Shown piece after piece: positions 49,576-63,599 of a stretch of 64,000 bases of DNA (positions are counted from its first letter, which is position 1; every line of letters starts with the position of its first letter). The position numbers and the translations under genes were made by a program. This stretch comes from Dillenia suffruticosa (Eukaryota > Streptophyta > Magnoliopsida > Dilleniales > Dilleniaceae). Location: the NCBI GenBank assembly GCA_033439265.1, contig JAVTVX010000001.1, positions 19,920,608-19,984,607 of the forward strand, given 5' to 3'. The notes beneath the pieces are model-generated. The model ran no database searches and had not been told where the DNA came from. It saw only the letters and a list, made by a program, of their open reading frames with translations.

Positions 49576-49733
49576 ATATCGAAGATCGGCAACGTCAGGT
49601 GGAACAAGTGAAGATGAACATTTGTTGTGATCGATGGTGTGTGAGTGTGTCGCCGTGTGCTTGCTGGATTAATAGAACCCTAGAGAAGCCAGTGAGAGAG
49701 ACAGAGAGAGAGAGAGAGAGAGAATAAAAAGTA
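49576..49733 (-). promoter_or_regulatory. SYD 5' UTR exon and proximal promoter, copy 2 (predicted)
   Basis: Counterpart of 20283-20440. The donor GTAAGT, the leader exon and the CT run (GA at 49694-49723) are all preserved. It would drive the truncated SYD fragment if active. Confidence 0.45.
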
Positions 49734-51808
49734 ATGGCAAGAAAAGCTTAAGAAAAGGTCGTTGATCGAAGTGCTCAACATAAGCTAGTTTCATACGTGC
49801 TATCAGTGTGCGCGTGTGAGCGTCTTGTCTTCTGTCTTGCGCTTGTACCAAAATGCCCCCATACCCGTAATTCAATTTCAATATTTCAAAAACGTGCCCC
49901 AAAAATAATCAAAAATTAAAAATATAAATAATTCTCAAACTTAGTCTACAGAACTAAAATTCTAATTTTAGATTTTAATATTGTCCGTCAAGATCCAATG
50001 CAACGATTTTAAAACTAGCTTGAGAATGACGGTTTTAAAATCTTTATTTGGAATAAAAATTTTAAATTCATTGCGCATCGTTCACACTAAAATCTCTATT
50101 AATATTATTTTCTCTTACCCGTAAACTCAAATCAAATCTAATTGTACTTACCCTGCTCTTAACTTTAAGCAATCATAACAATACTAATAAATTGATGATC
50201 ATTTACCGGCCAATAGAATTATTGTCTATTATCGGCGTCTGCTTTTTTAGAAAATATTGTTTTGTATAGTTTGATGTTTTTACTGAATACCTTTTTACCA
50301 TTACTGTAAGTAAAGAAGAGTGCTCGGATTGCAATCTCTGCTAGATTGTTTAGATTGTTCGTTAGTAAAGATTGTATTTTATACTAAATTTATTAATGTA
50401 ATGGCCGAGAAATTTTATAAGATGGTTAGATTAGACCGGCATGCATGGAAGGTTTGCGTGAGATGGCATGCCTAAGGCATGAAGAGATAAAGGAAGGGCT
50501 TGGACAACCTAATCGCATGTTGGAAGGGCCAAATCCTCCAAGGCCACCGACGATAGAGTGCCGGCCAACGATATTAGAGACAATCTCTCTTACTAAATCG
50601 CTCGTACGGAATGCTTTGTTGTAGCCTCTACTTGCTTTGTGCTCCGGAAATAAAAATATCATGACATAAAATACTTGATCTAGTTGATTCGTCATCTAAG
50701 TTTATCATTTTACTAAATCGATTGAAAAAATATTACGAATAAAATGAGATAAAAATTATCACAATCGAATGATTATTATTCACTTGTCGATGGAACCATT
50801 CGAATCATGGTTGCTCGAAAAATATCATAATAAAAACAATTGAGTATTAGTTTCTTTTTTTTTTCTTCATTAATATCAAGTTAAAACTAAAAAAAAAAAG
50901 AAAAAATCACTAATTGTTTTAAAGTTTCAATTCTTGATTTCGATTCAAATTCTGGTTTAGAATTTTAGTTGATTTTTTTGAGGGGATAAATCTTGACATG
51001 ACCTTTCATTCGTTTAAGTTGGGAACCCAAATCATAAAATTGTAAAATTCTACTAACTATACAAAATAATACTTAGTTGTACTAAAAAGATCAAATTTTA
51101 AAGGGAGATGGGAATTACCTTAATGTGTGTGATTGAGATCGTGTATAGATCATAGAAAAAGTTTAGAGCAATCAAGATTTTAGATAAAAATTAAAAACCA
51201 AGGGATGGATATTAAATTATTTTGATGTGTGATTTTTTTTTTACTGTACCAATCAGTATTCAGAACTATATTTCAAATAATCCAGTTTGAGATTTACAGT
51301 AATCCATTTGAAGCGCTACTCTCCCAATATAATCTGTCCCATATTTAAGTTGCGAGTCGAATTTAAGATCTTAATTTGTGATTTAGATCATGTGTAAATT
51401 GTGGTAAAAGTTTAAAACACAAATTATAATCAAGATCAGAGAGATAGAGAATAAGGAATTTGCAACATTTTATTCCTTTAAAACTTGTAAAATTTGATGT
51501 AAATTTATGATTTTAACTTTTTTTAATGATTTATAACGTATTTCAATTGTGCTCTTAGAAATATTGCTATAAATTTATCAAACACTTGTTAGATCAGTTA
51601 AAAAATAAATAAAATTATGTAGCATTGGAGTTCATGTGAACATTTAATTTTTGTAACTCGGTTATGTGTTTGTATCCAAATATAAAATGGGATTTGCATG
51701 GATTTTATAACGGATTTGTTGCCTATAACTTATAAAATCATAAATTTGCCAACAAATTTATAGACATTGTCATGATAATGTCCACCTTTCCAATTTATTT
51801 TATATTAT

Positions 51809-51983
51809 ATTGATCGATATTCAGAGTCATGCTCCAATTGATTCGTTTTGAAACTTATAGTGACCTATTTAAGAAAACTACCCTCCTAACGTAGTCTGCT
51901 CCATACTCAAATCGTGATTCGAACTCGTGACCTTGATTAAGCAATCTAACACCATATCTCACTATACCAACTGACCGTTAATT
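51809..51983 (-). mobile_element. tRNA-derived SINE, family A (copy 2 of the duplication)
   Basis: Same element as 22516-22690, duplicated together with its flanks, so it is not an independent insertion. A-box-like and B-box-like motifs are retained. Confidence 0.6.
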
Positions 51984-54456
51984 TTTTATTTTTTTTATAC
52001 TACGAGGGGTTTCAGTATCATTACTGTACAATAAGAATAATTCTAAATTAATCCAAAATCAATTTTAAAGAAACCAGCGTGTCAAAATCAGAGTGTTTAG
52101 TTAAATTTATTTTACATAGTTTATAAGTTTTAAAAGTTTGTAAAATATTTTTAGGGGTTTATTAACGTGTAAATTCTGAGATATCTCATATCTCAATATA
52201 TATATTTAAAGATGTTTGGAACAATTTATAGGTTTAGTTGGACACCCTTAGGAGCTCAACCTCTAACATGTTTGTCACACAAATTGAAAACGCGCATCAA
52301 AGATTTTCAATTTTTACTTTATTTCTATATATGAGTTAAGTTAATAATTCATGGTCGAGTTAAATTCGACAAAAAACACTAAAAAGTGAACTTATCTCAA
52401 TTTTAAATTTATTTTCTAAATAAACTAAGTTTCGGGTAAATTATATGTATAGTCCCTGAACTAATGTATAGATTTCAAAAAAGTTAATAATCTTCATTTT
52501 GTACCAATTGGGTCCTTCAACTTTGTTTACGATAATAAATAAAATTTTGGGCAGACTGACGCTGGCATTTTGGAAGGAACTTGTTGGGATGATAGTTCTG
52601 ATAGGTGAGATGGCTTTGCACAGTATTGTATGTTTTATAGTTTAAAAAATTTAAAATCAAAACAAAATTTTAAAACATTTCAATAAGAATACATTTTGTT
52701 TTTTTTTTCATCACAGATATTCGAGATTTACCCGATTAATCTGATTTAGATATTGTATGACCTATTTTAGAGATTGATTATTTCAAATCCTATTTTGTCA
52801 TTCTAATTAAGTGGGTAGAGTGCTATTGACTATTCAACACAAAGAACTTTGGTATAAGAATACATTCTTATAATAATAATAATAGTAACCATAATCATAA
52901 TCCAAGGCTTTTGTCACTCGATCTTGTTCTTGGGCGTCACAAACAACATGCATAGAATTCCAGACTAAGAGCTTTTTCGATTTTTAGATCACGAAAGAAA
53001 TTGGGGGTTTCAAATTTTGAGTAGGGATTTCAGATTATTTAAATCGCAGATAAAAAGAGTACTGAGGTTGGGGATGACCAATTCCCCTTCAAAAACCAAC
53101 TTGATGCCCTCACATTGCTAAATGAGATTGGTGCTGAGGGGCCTTGGATTAGGAACTCTATATATACAAATTCACAAACAAGACTCTAATTCATCCATTG
53201 ACCAGAAACAGTGAAACCCAATTGAAAATAATGAAATTGGATCACACCATACCTTAAAAGGCATCAAAGATCGACTCCAGATAGAAAACTTCAATTCACC
53301 CAACATAGCATTTAAAAAGGTAAAAATCAAGTTTAACACAAATTTCTGTTTTAGAGATAAGAACGAGCAGTTGGTGGGCATTGTGTAGCAGACCTTATGA
53401 GCTCGTTGGCAGAAAGATTCCACCAAGATGATGGAGCCATCTGAGCAAACAGAGCAAAGAGTTGGGAGTGCGTTGATGACTGCAAACTAAAAAACTTATT
53501 TATTATGTTAATCAAAATTTAATAACTCAATCGTTATAAATGAAATTTTAAAGATTTTTTTTTTGAAATTCATATAAGAATTATTGGAGTATTCAATTAC
53601 GTATTTTAAATATCTTTTTTTTTTTTTTTTATTCTTAGCTATTGCTGTCCATTTAAATTCATAGAAAAGCATGACACACAATTTAGCCGGCGCAAACCTT
53701 GCCACGGCTCATTTAAAATAGTCTACGGTGAGTAATATTATACGAATCAAACGAGTTAAGAGTCAAATGAATCAAATTTGTGTAAAAATTTATACTAACA
53801 AAAAAAATAGACAATTTCAAAATTAAAAATATTGAATCGATCAAAATACTTTTAAAATTAATAAGTTTTTTTTTTTAATAAAACATATCAACTTGATTAT
53901 GGATTAGAATTATTCTTTTTATAACCACCAAATACCGGTGTGAGGGGTGAGAGGACTGAGGGGGTTGAGTGGATTTACCTAAGAAAATCAATCCTAGTGA
54001 GGAAAATTCTAAACTCCATCTATCATTTTATCATATTAAACCATGCGGTTTTGGTTGATCAAGTGAGTAAATTAGCCGAGTCAGTTATTAAGTTATAATT
54101 CATATTATTTAAGCATTCGTTATTAAAACTTTCGATATTTGATTCAACAAAAAAATCACTAAAAAATAAAAGTTTGAATTTTGAAAAAAAAAAACTTAAA
54201 TCACAAGCCTTTAATAATATCATAATTTAAATTCATATTACAATAAAAATTTATAATTAATTGTTTAAAATTATGTAAAAAAGAAAACAATTACAAGATA
54301 AAAAATTTAAAATAAAACAAATAATATATGCATATAATGAGATATATAGTTATAAATGTTATAATAATTTAAAAGTAAAACAAATAATATATAATGGAGG
54401 GATCGGGTTGAGAAATTTCAAAAATATCATATAGAAATTTATGAGATCAAATTCTT

Positions 54457-54607
54457 TTGGATTGACTGGTTGAATACTTTATCCTATTAGTTAGAGATCT
54501 CGAGTTTGAGTCCTAAGAATGACAAAGGATTTGAGAAAGCCAACCCCAAAATGGGTTTCATAGTACTCAAATCGGATTAATTTGGTAAAACATGAATACT
54601 GGTCGTG
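54457..54607 (+). mobile_element. tRNA-derived SINE, family B (copy 2 of the duplication)
   Basis: Same element as 25165-25315 with a few substitutions (for example GAGTCCTAAG where copy 1 has GAGTTCTAAG, which brings the B-box region closer to consensus). It ends in a shorter (TA)n tract. Confidence 0.5.
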
Positions 54608-54973
54608 AAAGGAAATATATATATATATATATATATATAGAAATTTATAGGCCGGTTTGACGAATTCATCAACATTCCGCTTTCTTCTGGGCCCAAAATT
54701 GAGACCGAGCGGGCCGGGCCGGGCCGGGCCGGGCCTAATAATTATTCCAGGTTCTCGTTTGGGTCCGACTATCGTCGGCCTGAATTTCGTCATCGATGTG
54801 GGGAACTTCACGTATGATTTTCAAATCTCCAAATTCCCGCTTCTCTCTGTCTCTCTCCCCAATCCAATCTCTTCCCACCCCGATCATCAGTTCCCAACCT
54901 TCCAGATTTCCATTGAACATTCTTCTCTCTCTCTCTCTCCTGGAAACCCTAAAACTGGACAACATCGACAGCA

Positions 54974-57900
54974 ATGAATCAGTGCCACGTATATGAAGCC
55001 ATTGGTCGCGGAAAATGTTCTGTAAGCAAACTCTCTCTCTCTCTCTCTCACATCTAGATCAAACTCAAGTAGCAACGAAGATCTTTTTTTAGTTTTCGAG
55101 TGAATTGATCTCCAAATACTGTGTGAAATCGAGCAGTCTGTTTACCAAGGAAGGATGAAGAAGACGATTGAGTATTTCGCCATCAAGTGCGTCGATAAAT
55201 TACAAAAGAACAAAATTCTTCAAAAAGTCACTTCGAAATTTTCTGGGTTTATCTATAACTGTGAAGTTTTGCGATCTGGACTTTTAGTCGCTAAATTCAA
55301 TATTCTAGGGTTTAGTTTGTGTTCTACTTGATTCTGCTTGAATTACACTGGTTGACTTGTTTAATCTGTACCCAAGTACCAAAACTACTGCATTTAGAAA
55401 GTAACTTATCTAGAAAGATTGGATTTGGTTTCCAATTTTGACAGTTCTTTTCTAAATGAAATCGCTTGCTTGAACCCAAAAGGCTAAATCATGGAATTCA
55501 ATTAAATTCATTTGCTTGAAGCACACTAACATAAAAGGAAAAAGTGATTTCAATTTTAAATATTGGTACTTAGTAGCTATGAAGCAAGACATCATGAGAT
55601 AGTAGGGTTACAAAATTTACATCATACAAAATGTTGTATATTGTTGTGTCTTAAGAACCAAACAACCATGGACACCATTATTTCTAAGTGTGGTGCAACA
55701 TAGCTTACTAGTAATTATATGGTAATTAGGTTGGGGGCTCATGCAATAAAAATTAGAATCAGAAGTGAACTCCATCACTCTTGTGGAATTCATTTGCTTC
55801 CAAGGAAGTCATGGAGCATTTGTTTACCCACTCAAGTTCCTTTTCTTAAGATCCATTCAATTAAATCTAACTCTTTATTTTTGTTCCACACCAGTTTGAA
55901 TTCTTCATGCTCTTAACCATCCGAACGTTATTAAATTCCATGCATGGGAAGGTTTTTACCATGTTTAACTTTTACAGAGAATTTGTGTTGATTAGAGGCT
56001 GTAATTACTTTTTCTGATTTCTGGGATTAATCAAGTTACCACTATGTTGTCTCACTTTTTCTTTTTTCAAAAATTTTTGGTTTAAGGTATGGAACTTCAG
56101 CTCACTTGGGGAAAGTCTTGGAATACTGTGTTGGAGGAGATCTCCTGACATTATTGGATCAGGTATGCACACTCCCACGTCAACATCTATACAAGGATAA
56201 TTTGGATAGTCACTGAGAATATAAACAAATGAGTTTTTTTTTTTATTATTATTATTTTCTCATGCTTGTCTTTCAAATGGCCGACCCCAAATTGTTAGGA
56301 TTAAGTCTCAAATTGTTGTTGTTGTTTTTATTGGACTAACACTAAGGTGAATTGAAGTTTTTTGCTATAAGGGCATCAATAGGTTACCATTTCAAACTTA
56401 TTCCAATATCCCTTTTGATATCTTCCATCTGCATAAGTTTTTTAGTTCAGAAGTTAAGGGAGATTTTGGTCTTCCAGAATAATCAACCATTTGGCAGAGA
56501 CTAGATCTTCTTCCTCATTTTGGAAAATTGTTGACATGGAAGGACAGTTTACAACTTTATCCGTAGCCAAAAGATAATTGTAGTACAGCGGCTTTGCTTT
56601 TGTTCTGTCTTTGCATTTGAATTTTGTCCTATTGTAATGGGTTTAAAAGATTTTGCTTAGTATTTCCACATTATATCACTATTATTATGGCCTTCCCTTC
56701 CTATTTTTGGCAGAGAGAATGTGACTTTTGATGAGATTTCTTTTGTTATGTTGTTGCAGGATAAACAGCTTCCTGAAGAATCAATACATGATCTTGCCTA
56801 TGGCCTCGTCAAAGCTTTGCAGTAACAGGACTCCTGAACTTCCCTTATAGTTTTATGCATAATTTGTTTTCGTGATTCATTTTGGGGACTGAGAAGCACT
56901 TGCACTCAGAGGGTGTGATTTACCATGACTTAAAACCACCGAACATTCTTTTGGATGAGAATAGGCACACTAAAGTACACTGCATTTGTTAACTGTTTTT
57001 GGTTGTCAGCGTTACTCCCAATTCCTTTACTTGATCATATTCTCTCTGTCACGTTTGTGTATAATGCAGCTGTGCGACTTTGGATTGGCAAGAAAACTGA
57101 AGAATATATCTAACACTCCTACATTCTCTGTGGGTTCCTATTAACTATTTTCAGTTTTGAACAAATTCTTTGTTTGTTTATTTAATCTTGTAGATTTAAC
57201 TTATTTTCTTTCCATCACTTTAGCTACCACCTGCAAAACGTGGAACTCCCTGTTATATGGCTCCCGAGCTGTTTCAAGACGGTGGTGTTCATTCTTATGC
57301 ATCTGATTTCTGGGCTCTTGGTTGTGTATTATAGGAGTGCTATGCAGGAAGGCATCCTTTTGTAGGAAGAGTATTTACTCAGTAAAATCTATTCTCTCAG
57401 ATCCAACTCTTCCACTTCCAGGTACTCCGAGCTGTCCTTTGGCCAACCTCATTAGTTTTCTCCTGGTAGAAGGTCCTTCTGAAAGACTACAGTGGCCTGA
57501 TCTTTGTGGCCATGCCTTTTGAAGTGCAAAACACACTATATTGTCTCCATGATAGGGCTTTCTTCTAAGCCATTTCTGTCAGATTGTAATGGTGTTACCG
57601 GACTCCAACTAAATATCAAGCGAAAGATTCCAAAGTTCAGATGTTCTTTATGTTGCAGGAGCAAGGGGCAATGAGACACCCATTAAGAATACACGCAGTG
57701 GCCACAAAATTCAGTTAAAGCCTTCTGGTAAAGTAGCTGAAAAGCCAAAAGATCCCCCAAGTGCCACTAAGAAAGTTAATCTCGTGAGGCTTTCTAGAAT
57801 AGTCAAAACAAACATACAGATGGAGAATAAGAAGGAAAACTACAGGAGGCCTTTGCCTAATAACTCTGAGAATGTCATGGAGATCAAAATTGTGAACAAT

Positions 57901-60900
57901 GATATGGAACTTGATTTTGATGAGAATACAGAAACTGATGCACTAGATGACCCTCATGGGACTGGTAACGCTGCTTGAACGCCAGAAGAAAATATTTCAA
58001 CTCATGGTCAGCGTCACGGAAGAATTGAAGAGGCAGATAGCAACATCAAGCAAGTAGATGCTTCTCCTCTCATTAATTCTAATGCCGCTGATGACCATAG
58101 ACCAGGTGAGCAGGAATCATGCCCAGATGTTGGAGTTGCTGCTACCCCACCAAGTGTGTGTACTCGTGTCATAAGTCAGATGTGTGTTCAAGATTCAGGA
58201 AATGTCCCTGATCCTGGTTCTCCAAAAGCATCTAGTAACCTTTCACAGGTGCTATGGCATTCCTCGGATCTCTCTGTCAGACCTGTGATGCCCAGCAGGA
58301 AAGCCGATAAAGTATTGGAGAAAATTCCTTCTTTACCTTTTGAGGCATTGACAGCATCTGATTTTGGGAAGCTGTCAAGGATCAAAGTGACGCACTTGGC
58401 AATAAAATCATAGCCATTCTTAATAGGAACAATGTCCAAGGGAAGCCAAATGTGATTAAATACCTTGAAATGTTGAGCACTAATGCTGATGTTGCCAACA
58501 TATTGACCAATGGTCCAATAATGCTGGTTCTTGTCAAAATGCTCAGGCAACCTAAGTCATCATTTTTGTGTGTTCAACTTTTGTCACTGATTGCTTTGTT
58601 GATTAGACATTCTAATTTTATTGAGGATGATTAGGAAAATTCTGGAATATGGGTGCACTGGCTCATGGTCTCAAGCACGAGCTGGACAATAAAGCCGAGA
58701 TTTTCAATGGCTGCACAGGGGAGTTGCTGTTCTACATATCAACACAAAATGAGCATGCTAGAGACACCTAAATCTCCTTCAAAGGAAAGCTAACCCTCAT
58801 CTGGTTGGCAGGTTGCCCTCTTAACCTGTCATCTTTTAGGCAGTTTGAAGCTTGATTGTAACAAATTTTCCTTTCTGGTCCTGCTTGAGAAGATTCCAAT
58901 CTGTAAACTCTCACCGATATCTTGCACAGGTACTTGCTGCTTGCATAGTCAAATGTTATTGACATCTTAACCTGTCAAAATAACGTGTTTATATACGTAT
59001 TTCATCACTATTCATTTCTCACTCTTGCGGGTTCCAAATTCTTCAATTTTGTTGGTGTCATCTATTTTACAGAAAGGGCTGGGATGACATGACTCAACTT
59101 TATGCATTGAGGACAACTGAGAACATTTGTGGTCGAGGAGTACAATGTACTGCTTGTTTTGCAAGCTCAGATGTGATTAGTAATCTCTGTTATATATTTA
59201 GAGCTGCAGGAAAGCATGAGAGCATGAGGCTTACTGCAGGTTTATGTTTGGTTCGGCTTTGTCGTTTTGATCCTCCTACCCTGCAATCTGTCATTGCGAA
59301 GCTTTCATTGAAGGAAATTGCATCTGCTCTTGTGAAGGGAAATGCTCGTGAACAGCAAATAAGTTTGAACCTTCTAAATATGGCCATGCTTGGAAGCCAT
59401 TTGTTCTCAAGTATGGGTCGCTATCTCATTCCCTTGATGGAGGAAAAGAATCTCATCCCAAGCCTTATGTCTCTTATTGAACCGGGCAGCTAGGTTTTAA
59501 GGGGAAAAGCACTGCTTTTTGTAGCTCTCCTGTGTGAAAATGGCAGATGTTGGCTGCCACATTTCTTTTGCAGTCTAAAATTACTCTCAGTTGCTGACAG
59601 GTTGGTAAAAGAGGACAGCCATGCCAAGAGGTGTTTAGACCCGTTTGTTCATGTTGGAGTTTCTGGTGTGCCTGGATTGTTGGAGAGCATAAATTGGTTT
59701 ATTCAGCAAATGATGGGAGGAAGATACCATGGGCCTATATCTGCTCTCTCAAGTCGAGCTGCACCAAAGAACAATATTCATCTCTTTCATGTTGTCTTGC
59801 ATCTCCTTGGCAGCTTATCCTTCAAGAAAAAGGTGGCGCTACTCATCAGGTCTTACAGCAGCTGGCTAATCTGATGAAACTTGCAGAATCACCATTCCAG
59901 GTAAACTTGAAGGTCTAGGTGCCTCCTTTATCCTTCTGCTAGGACTGCAATGAACCTAGCTAATTGAATAAACGAACCAAACATGAACAAGATTTGGCTA
60001 GTTTATATATTGGTCCAAACTTCATTATCATTTTAGTAGATGAGCAGAATTGATTCAACATTTATTTCTTTCTTCACACGTAAACATGTGGAATGCATTT
60101 TCTTTGTCTCTCCTCAGATGAATCTAGAAAATTTTGGTTTTGAATTGGTAATTTGCATGTCAAAAGGTATCTTTTTGCTTTGGAAAATATGCTATTTATG
60201 ATGTATAATGGTGACGGCCAATTCACTGTGCGGTATATTCACATTAATATCTGCTTTTTCTTTGCTTCCAGGGCAGGGATGATTTCCAAATAACACTTCT
60301 GCGAGTTCTTGTGTCTGTTTCAGAGGAGCCAGCTGTACTTCATGCCTCAAATATTTTCATCCTTGACATACCTCCAAGTCTAGCTTCTCTGTACAAGGGC
60401 AATAAAGATGGAGACGCCAGATTTCTGTGCCTGAAGATCATGTTTGCTTTCCTGGTCATTTTCTTAAATGAAGAGTCAGTATGTAAGCAGAGTATTGATG
60501 ATTTGAAGTCCATAGCCACTTGTCACTTTCTTCCTCTCTACCCTCCTTGATAGAGGATGAAGATCCCATTCCCATGTATGTCCAGAAGCTCATTGTGATG
60601 CTCATTGAGTTCAATTGCATCAAAATCTCTGATATTCTACAGCTAAAGACAATTTCACAATGTTTGGAGTTTTTGCTTGGCAATCTTTCAAGAGCAAATG
60701 TAAACAATGTCAAGCTCTGTCTGGCTCTGGCATGTGCACCTGAATTGGAGTCCATGATACAGTCTCCATTAAAAGTAGTCCGGAGAAAGAAACCTCCTGG
60801 AGTTTGTCAATGCAAGAGAAAGAGAAGATTTTCTTGAACCCTGAGTCTTTGTAAGGCCTTCATCTTACGATCTGTGGGCAACAAATACCCTTCCACTTAT

Positions 60901-62582
60901 TCAAAAGAACCAGCTCTTTTATGTGACAATTCTTCTGAGGCAAGCATTATCGTTGATCCAAAACAGTGTATTAGAGATATTATGGATTTCAGAAGCAACA
61001 CTGGTGTCTTTCTTGAGCAGCAGCCATGAAGCAAATGGGGCAGACATAGCTTCTGAATGTGTTATTTTGTTGCTTAAGGCACCTCCAAGGGAAGGAACCA
61101 CTGACTTTTTAACTAACCTTTCCAAAGTTAGTGTGATTCTTGAGTCCTGGTGCTGTGGCATCCCTCAATCTTGCAGAGAATACTGTATGCTCTTGGCTAT
61201 TCTTGTAGGCAATATTTGTCAGAAGCAGTGATATTATCATTCTCTATCCTGGAGATCACAAAAATTGAAGCCGCTGTGTCTGAACTGAATAATTCAAGCA
61301 CAAAAGGTGTAGCTGATGCTGTTTTTTTTGTGCACCCAGAGATGCAGCAATTGTGTTGTTTATGAAGTCCTTCACATTGCTCAATTGGTTATGCCCATCT
61401 TCTTCTCTCAATTTGGTTCTAGCTGTTCCATTTTACTATTTGTACACTGGTTGCAGGCTTCAAAATTTATTAGTTTCTTTAAAATTTGAAATGCCATGAA
61501 ACACTTAATTTTTTTGATCCTTGAATTGGAGTTCCTACCTTCCTTGTAATCTCATGAGCTTATACATTGCCTGCAAAACTTCTGCCATGTAATCCAGCTG
61601 TACGTCCATATGTATACATGCAGCATGATTAAGAGCATTCAACTGCAACGTACTTGTGAATCACATTGACAGTGCCATGCTCCATTCTGAATATCATTGT
61701 AATGTGTGAGCTAATCCTTCACCTTGAAAACTACTGCAATCTGGTCCATCTCTACTCCTTCATATACATTTAGTATTATTGAGTGTTCAATTGCAATTTA
61801 GTTTGGAAACTCATTGATAGCCATTGCTATATCTATTTCGATAAGGTTCTATATTCATCAAGTCACATCTGTATTTTATCGCTTTGGCTATAAGTGAGCT
61901 TCTATTACCTTGAAGTTGTGTGCTTGCAGGCAATCTGTTTGTGCGATCTGGGACTTGGAAACAATGGTGTCTCTGATTATTTTTTTTTTTGTATGTTCTC
62001 TTGTAGTCATTAAAATTGTCAACCTTTCTTCTTTTGGGTGCAATGGGGTTCCTGCCTATCCTAAGATCAATTGAGAGATCGGTCTTGATCAGTTAACATA
62101 AAATGATTAAATTCTTTTGGAGGTGAGTCCTTTTCAAGCTTTGTACGATCTAACATAAGGTCAAAATGAACATAGAGTTATAATTGAGCCACCTACACTA
62201 ATCCATATTCGTAATTCTGCAGATGCACTGGCAGCCCTAAGGGAACCTTATTCTCTTCTCCCCTTGGTATGGTTCTCTCTGAACGCATTAAAAGTATACC
62301 CTTTTGACAATCCATACATATTTCAACCTTATACAGTAAGATTTTCCAAGCTTACTGGAGTCAAATATGTTCCCTCCCATTTTGAGTGACCCATAATTGC
62401 GTATGAACCCACAGGTGTTTGCTGCACTGCAACTGGTTCTTTGGAGAGCAAGGTTGGTTTTGTTGGTCCTTATCAGCGGCTATCTAATTAAGCCCCGTGA
62501 TTTGCGGCCGCAATCCTTTGGCAGTATTGGAGGCAGCAACATGTGCTTTGTAGGCACATAGGAAGGTCACATCCTGTTCAAT
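54974..62582 (+). pseudogene. RUK: Unprocessed RUNKEL-type kinase pseudogene, copy 2
   Basis: Same exon and intron layout and nearly all the same disabling changes as the copy at 25682: TGA before ILHALNHPNV, TAG at 57332-57334 within GCVL-ECY, and the TGA after HGTGNAA at 57976. So the gene was already dead before the duplication. One lesion differs. At 57493-57495 this copy has TGG (Trp in RLQWPDLCGHAF, as in RUNKEL proteins) where copy 1 has TGA. Other substitutions are scattered. Retained kinase landmarks include IGRGKCS, the invariant-Lys motif AIKCVDK, HDLKPPN and DFG, but no continuous reading frame joins them. Confidence 0.92.
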
Positions 62583-63176
62583 TTTCTTCCGGTAATCTGC
62601 ATTCACCCAGTCTTATGAGCATCCAAAGAAGTCACTGCTACCTTTCTTTTCTAGTATAGATTTTTATGCGGACTTGACTATGAGACAATAAATTGCTTCT
62701 ACCTAATATAGCAAAGACATCAATATAGGACATGAAATACGGCAAGAACATCGCATGAATACGAGATACTGAACAGAACCCGAGAACACGGACATGACAA
62801 AATTATAAAATTTCCACAGAATTCTAAATTATAAGTTGTCGTGTCTCATTTTTTAAGGTATCCATGCAAAGTAGTCTCCCACTAAATTACAATCAAAGGG
62901 GAATCCTCTAGTAACAAACACATCCGAACAGATCCCAACTAACATTTGTCTCTTTCCTCAGACATGCCCACGTGTATTCCCTCATTGTTGTACACTAAGT
63001 GCATGCCATATGGCACGTGACCCCACCTAGAGGGCCTGAAATTATACCTTTATAAAGCTTCAATAAATCATTGCTCTCCAAAAGGGCCTCTCTCTCTCTC
63101 TGCCTCTCTCTCATCCCTAGTACTCAATTGCACATTAAGTGCAGTATTCAAGAAGAGTGATATCATCATCATTGGA

Positions 63177-63599
63177 ATGGCCTCCTTTTGGTTCCTTTTA
63201 GCACTCATAATGCCATTCATGGCCTCATCTTCGGCATCTTTCTCTTCTACAATGAGCTTAAACGCCTCCACTATCTCAGCCTCACCTGCATTGTCACCAA
63301 AGTCTCCAGCCTCTGGTTTGCCAGTACCATCACCAGACATCACTCCACTTTTGCCTACTCAATCTCCAGGTTACACAATTGTGTCTTCTCCAACTGAGTC
63401 AACCATGCCCACGATTCCGTCTAGCCCAAGTCCACCAAACCCAGACGACATTGCCTCTCCTGACTCAGAATTTGCACTTCCTCCATCTGCCACTCTGCCA
63501 CTCTCCTCAGCAACACCTCTGGATTCGGTGAACCCTTCATACTTTGCTCTGTCTCTGAGTCTGGTTGCACTTTGGTCACCGCAGATTCTGGGATTCTGA
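63177..63599 (+). CDS. Classical arabinogalactan protein, AGP26-like (copy 2)
   Basis: 140-residue intact frame, identical to the copy at 33885 apart from Leu for Ser near residue 28. Signal peptide, Pro/Ser/Thr/Ala-rich body with X-Pro glycosylation motifs and hydrophobic GPI-signal tail are all kept, as are the TATA box and both G-boxes upstream. If the duplication is real, both copies could be expressed. Confidence 0.85.
   Translation: MASFWFLLALIMPFMASSSASFSSTMSLNASTISASPALSPKSPASGLPVPSPDITPLLPTQSPGYTIVSSPTESTMPTIPSSPSPPNPDDIASPDSEFALPPSATLPLSSATPLDSVNPSYFALSLSLVALWSPQILGF

Larger units (their letters stand above)
49734..54772. other. AT-rich intergenic region, copy 2
   Basis: Counterpart of 20441-25480 with the same SINE remnants (family A at about 51249-51373 and 51809-51983, family B at about 54457-54607), (TA)n tract and GGCCG island. 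It has the highest density of differences between the two copies. One single-base insertion near 53316 shifts the alignment locally. No supported gene. Confidence 0.7.
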
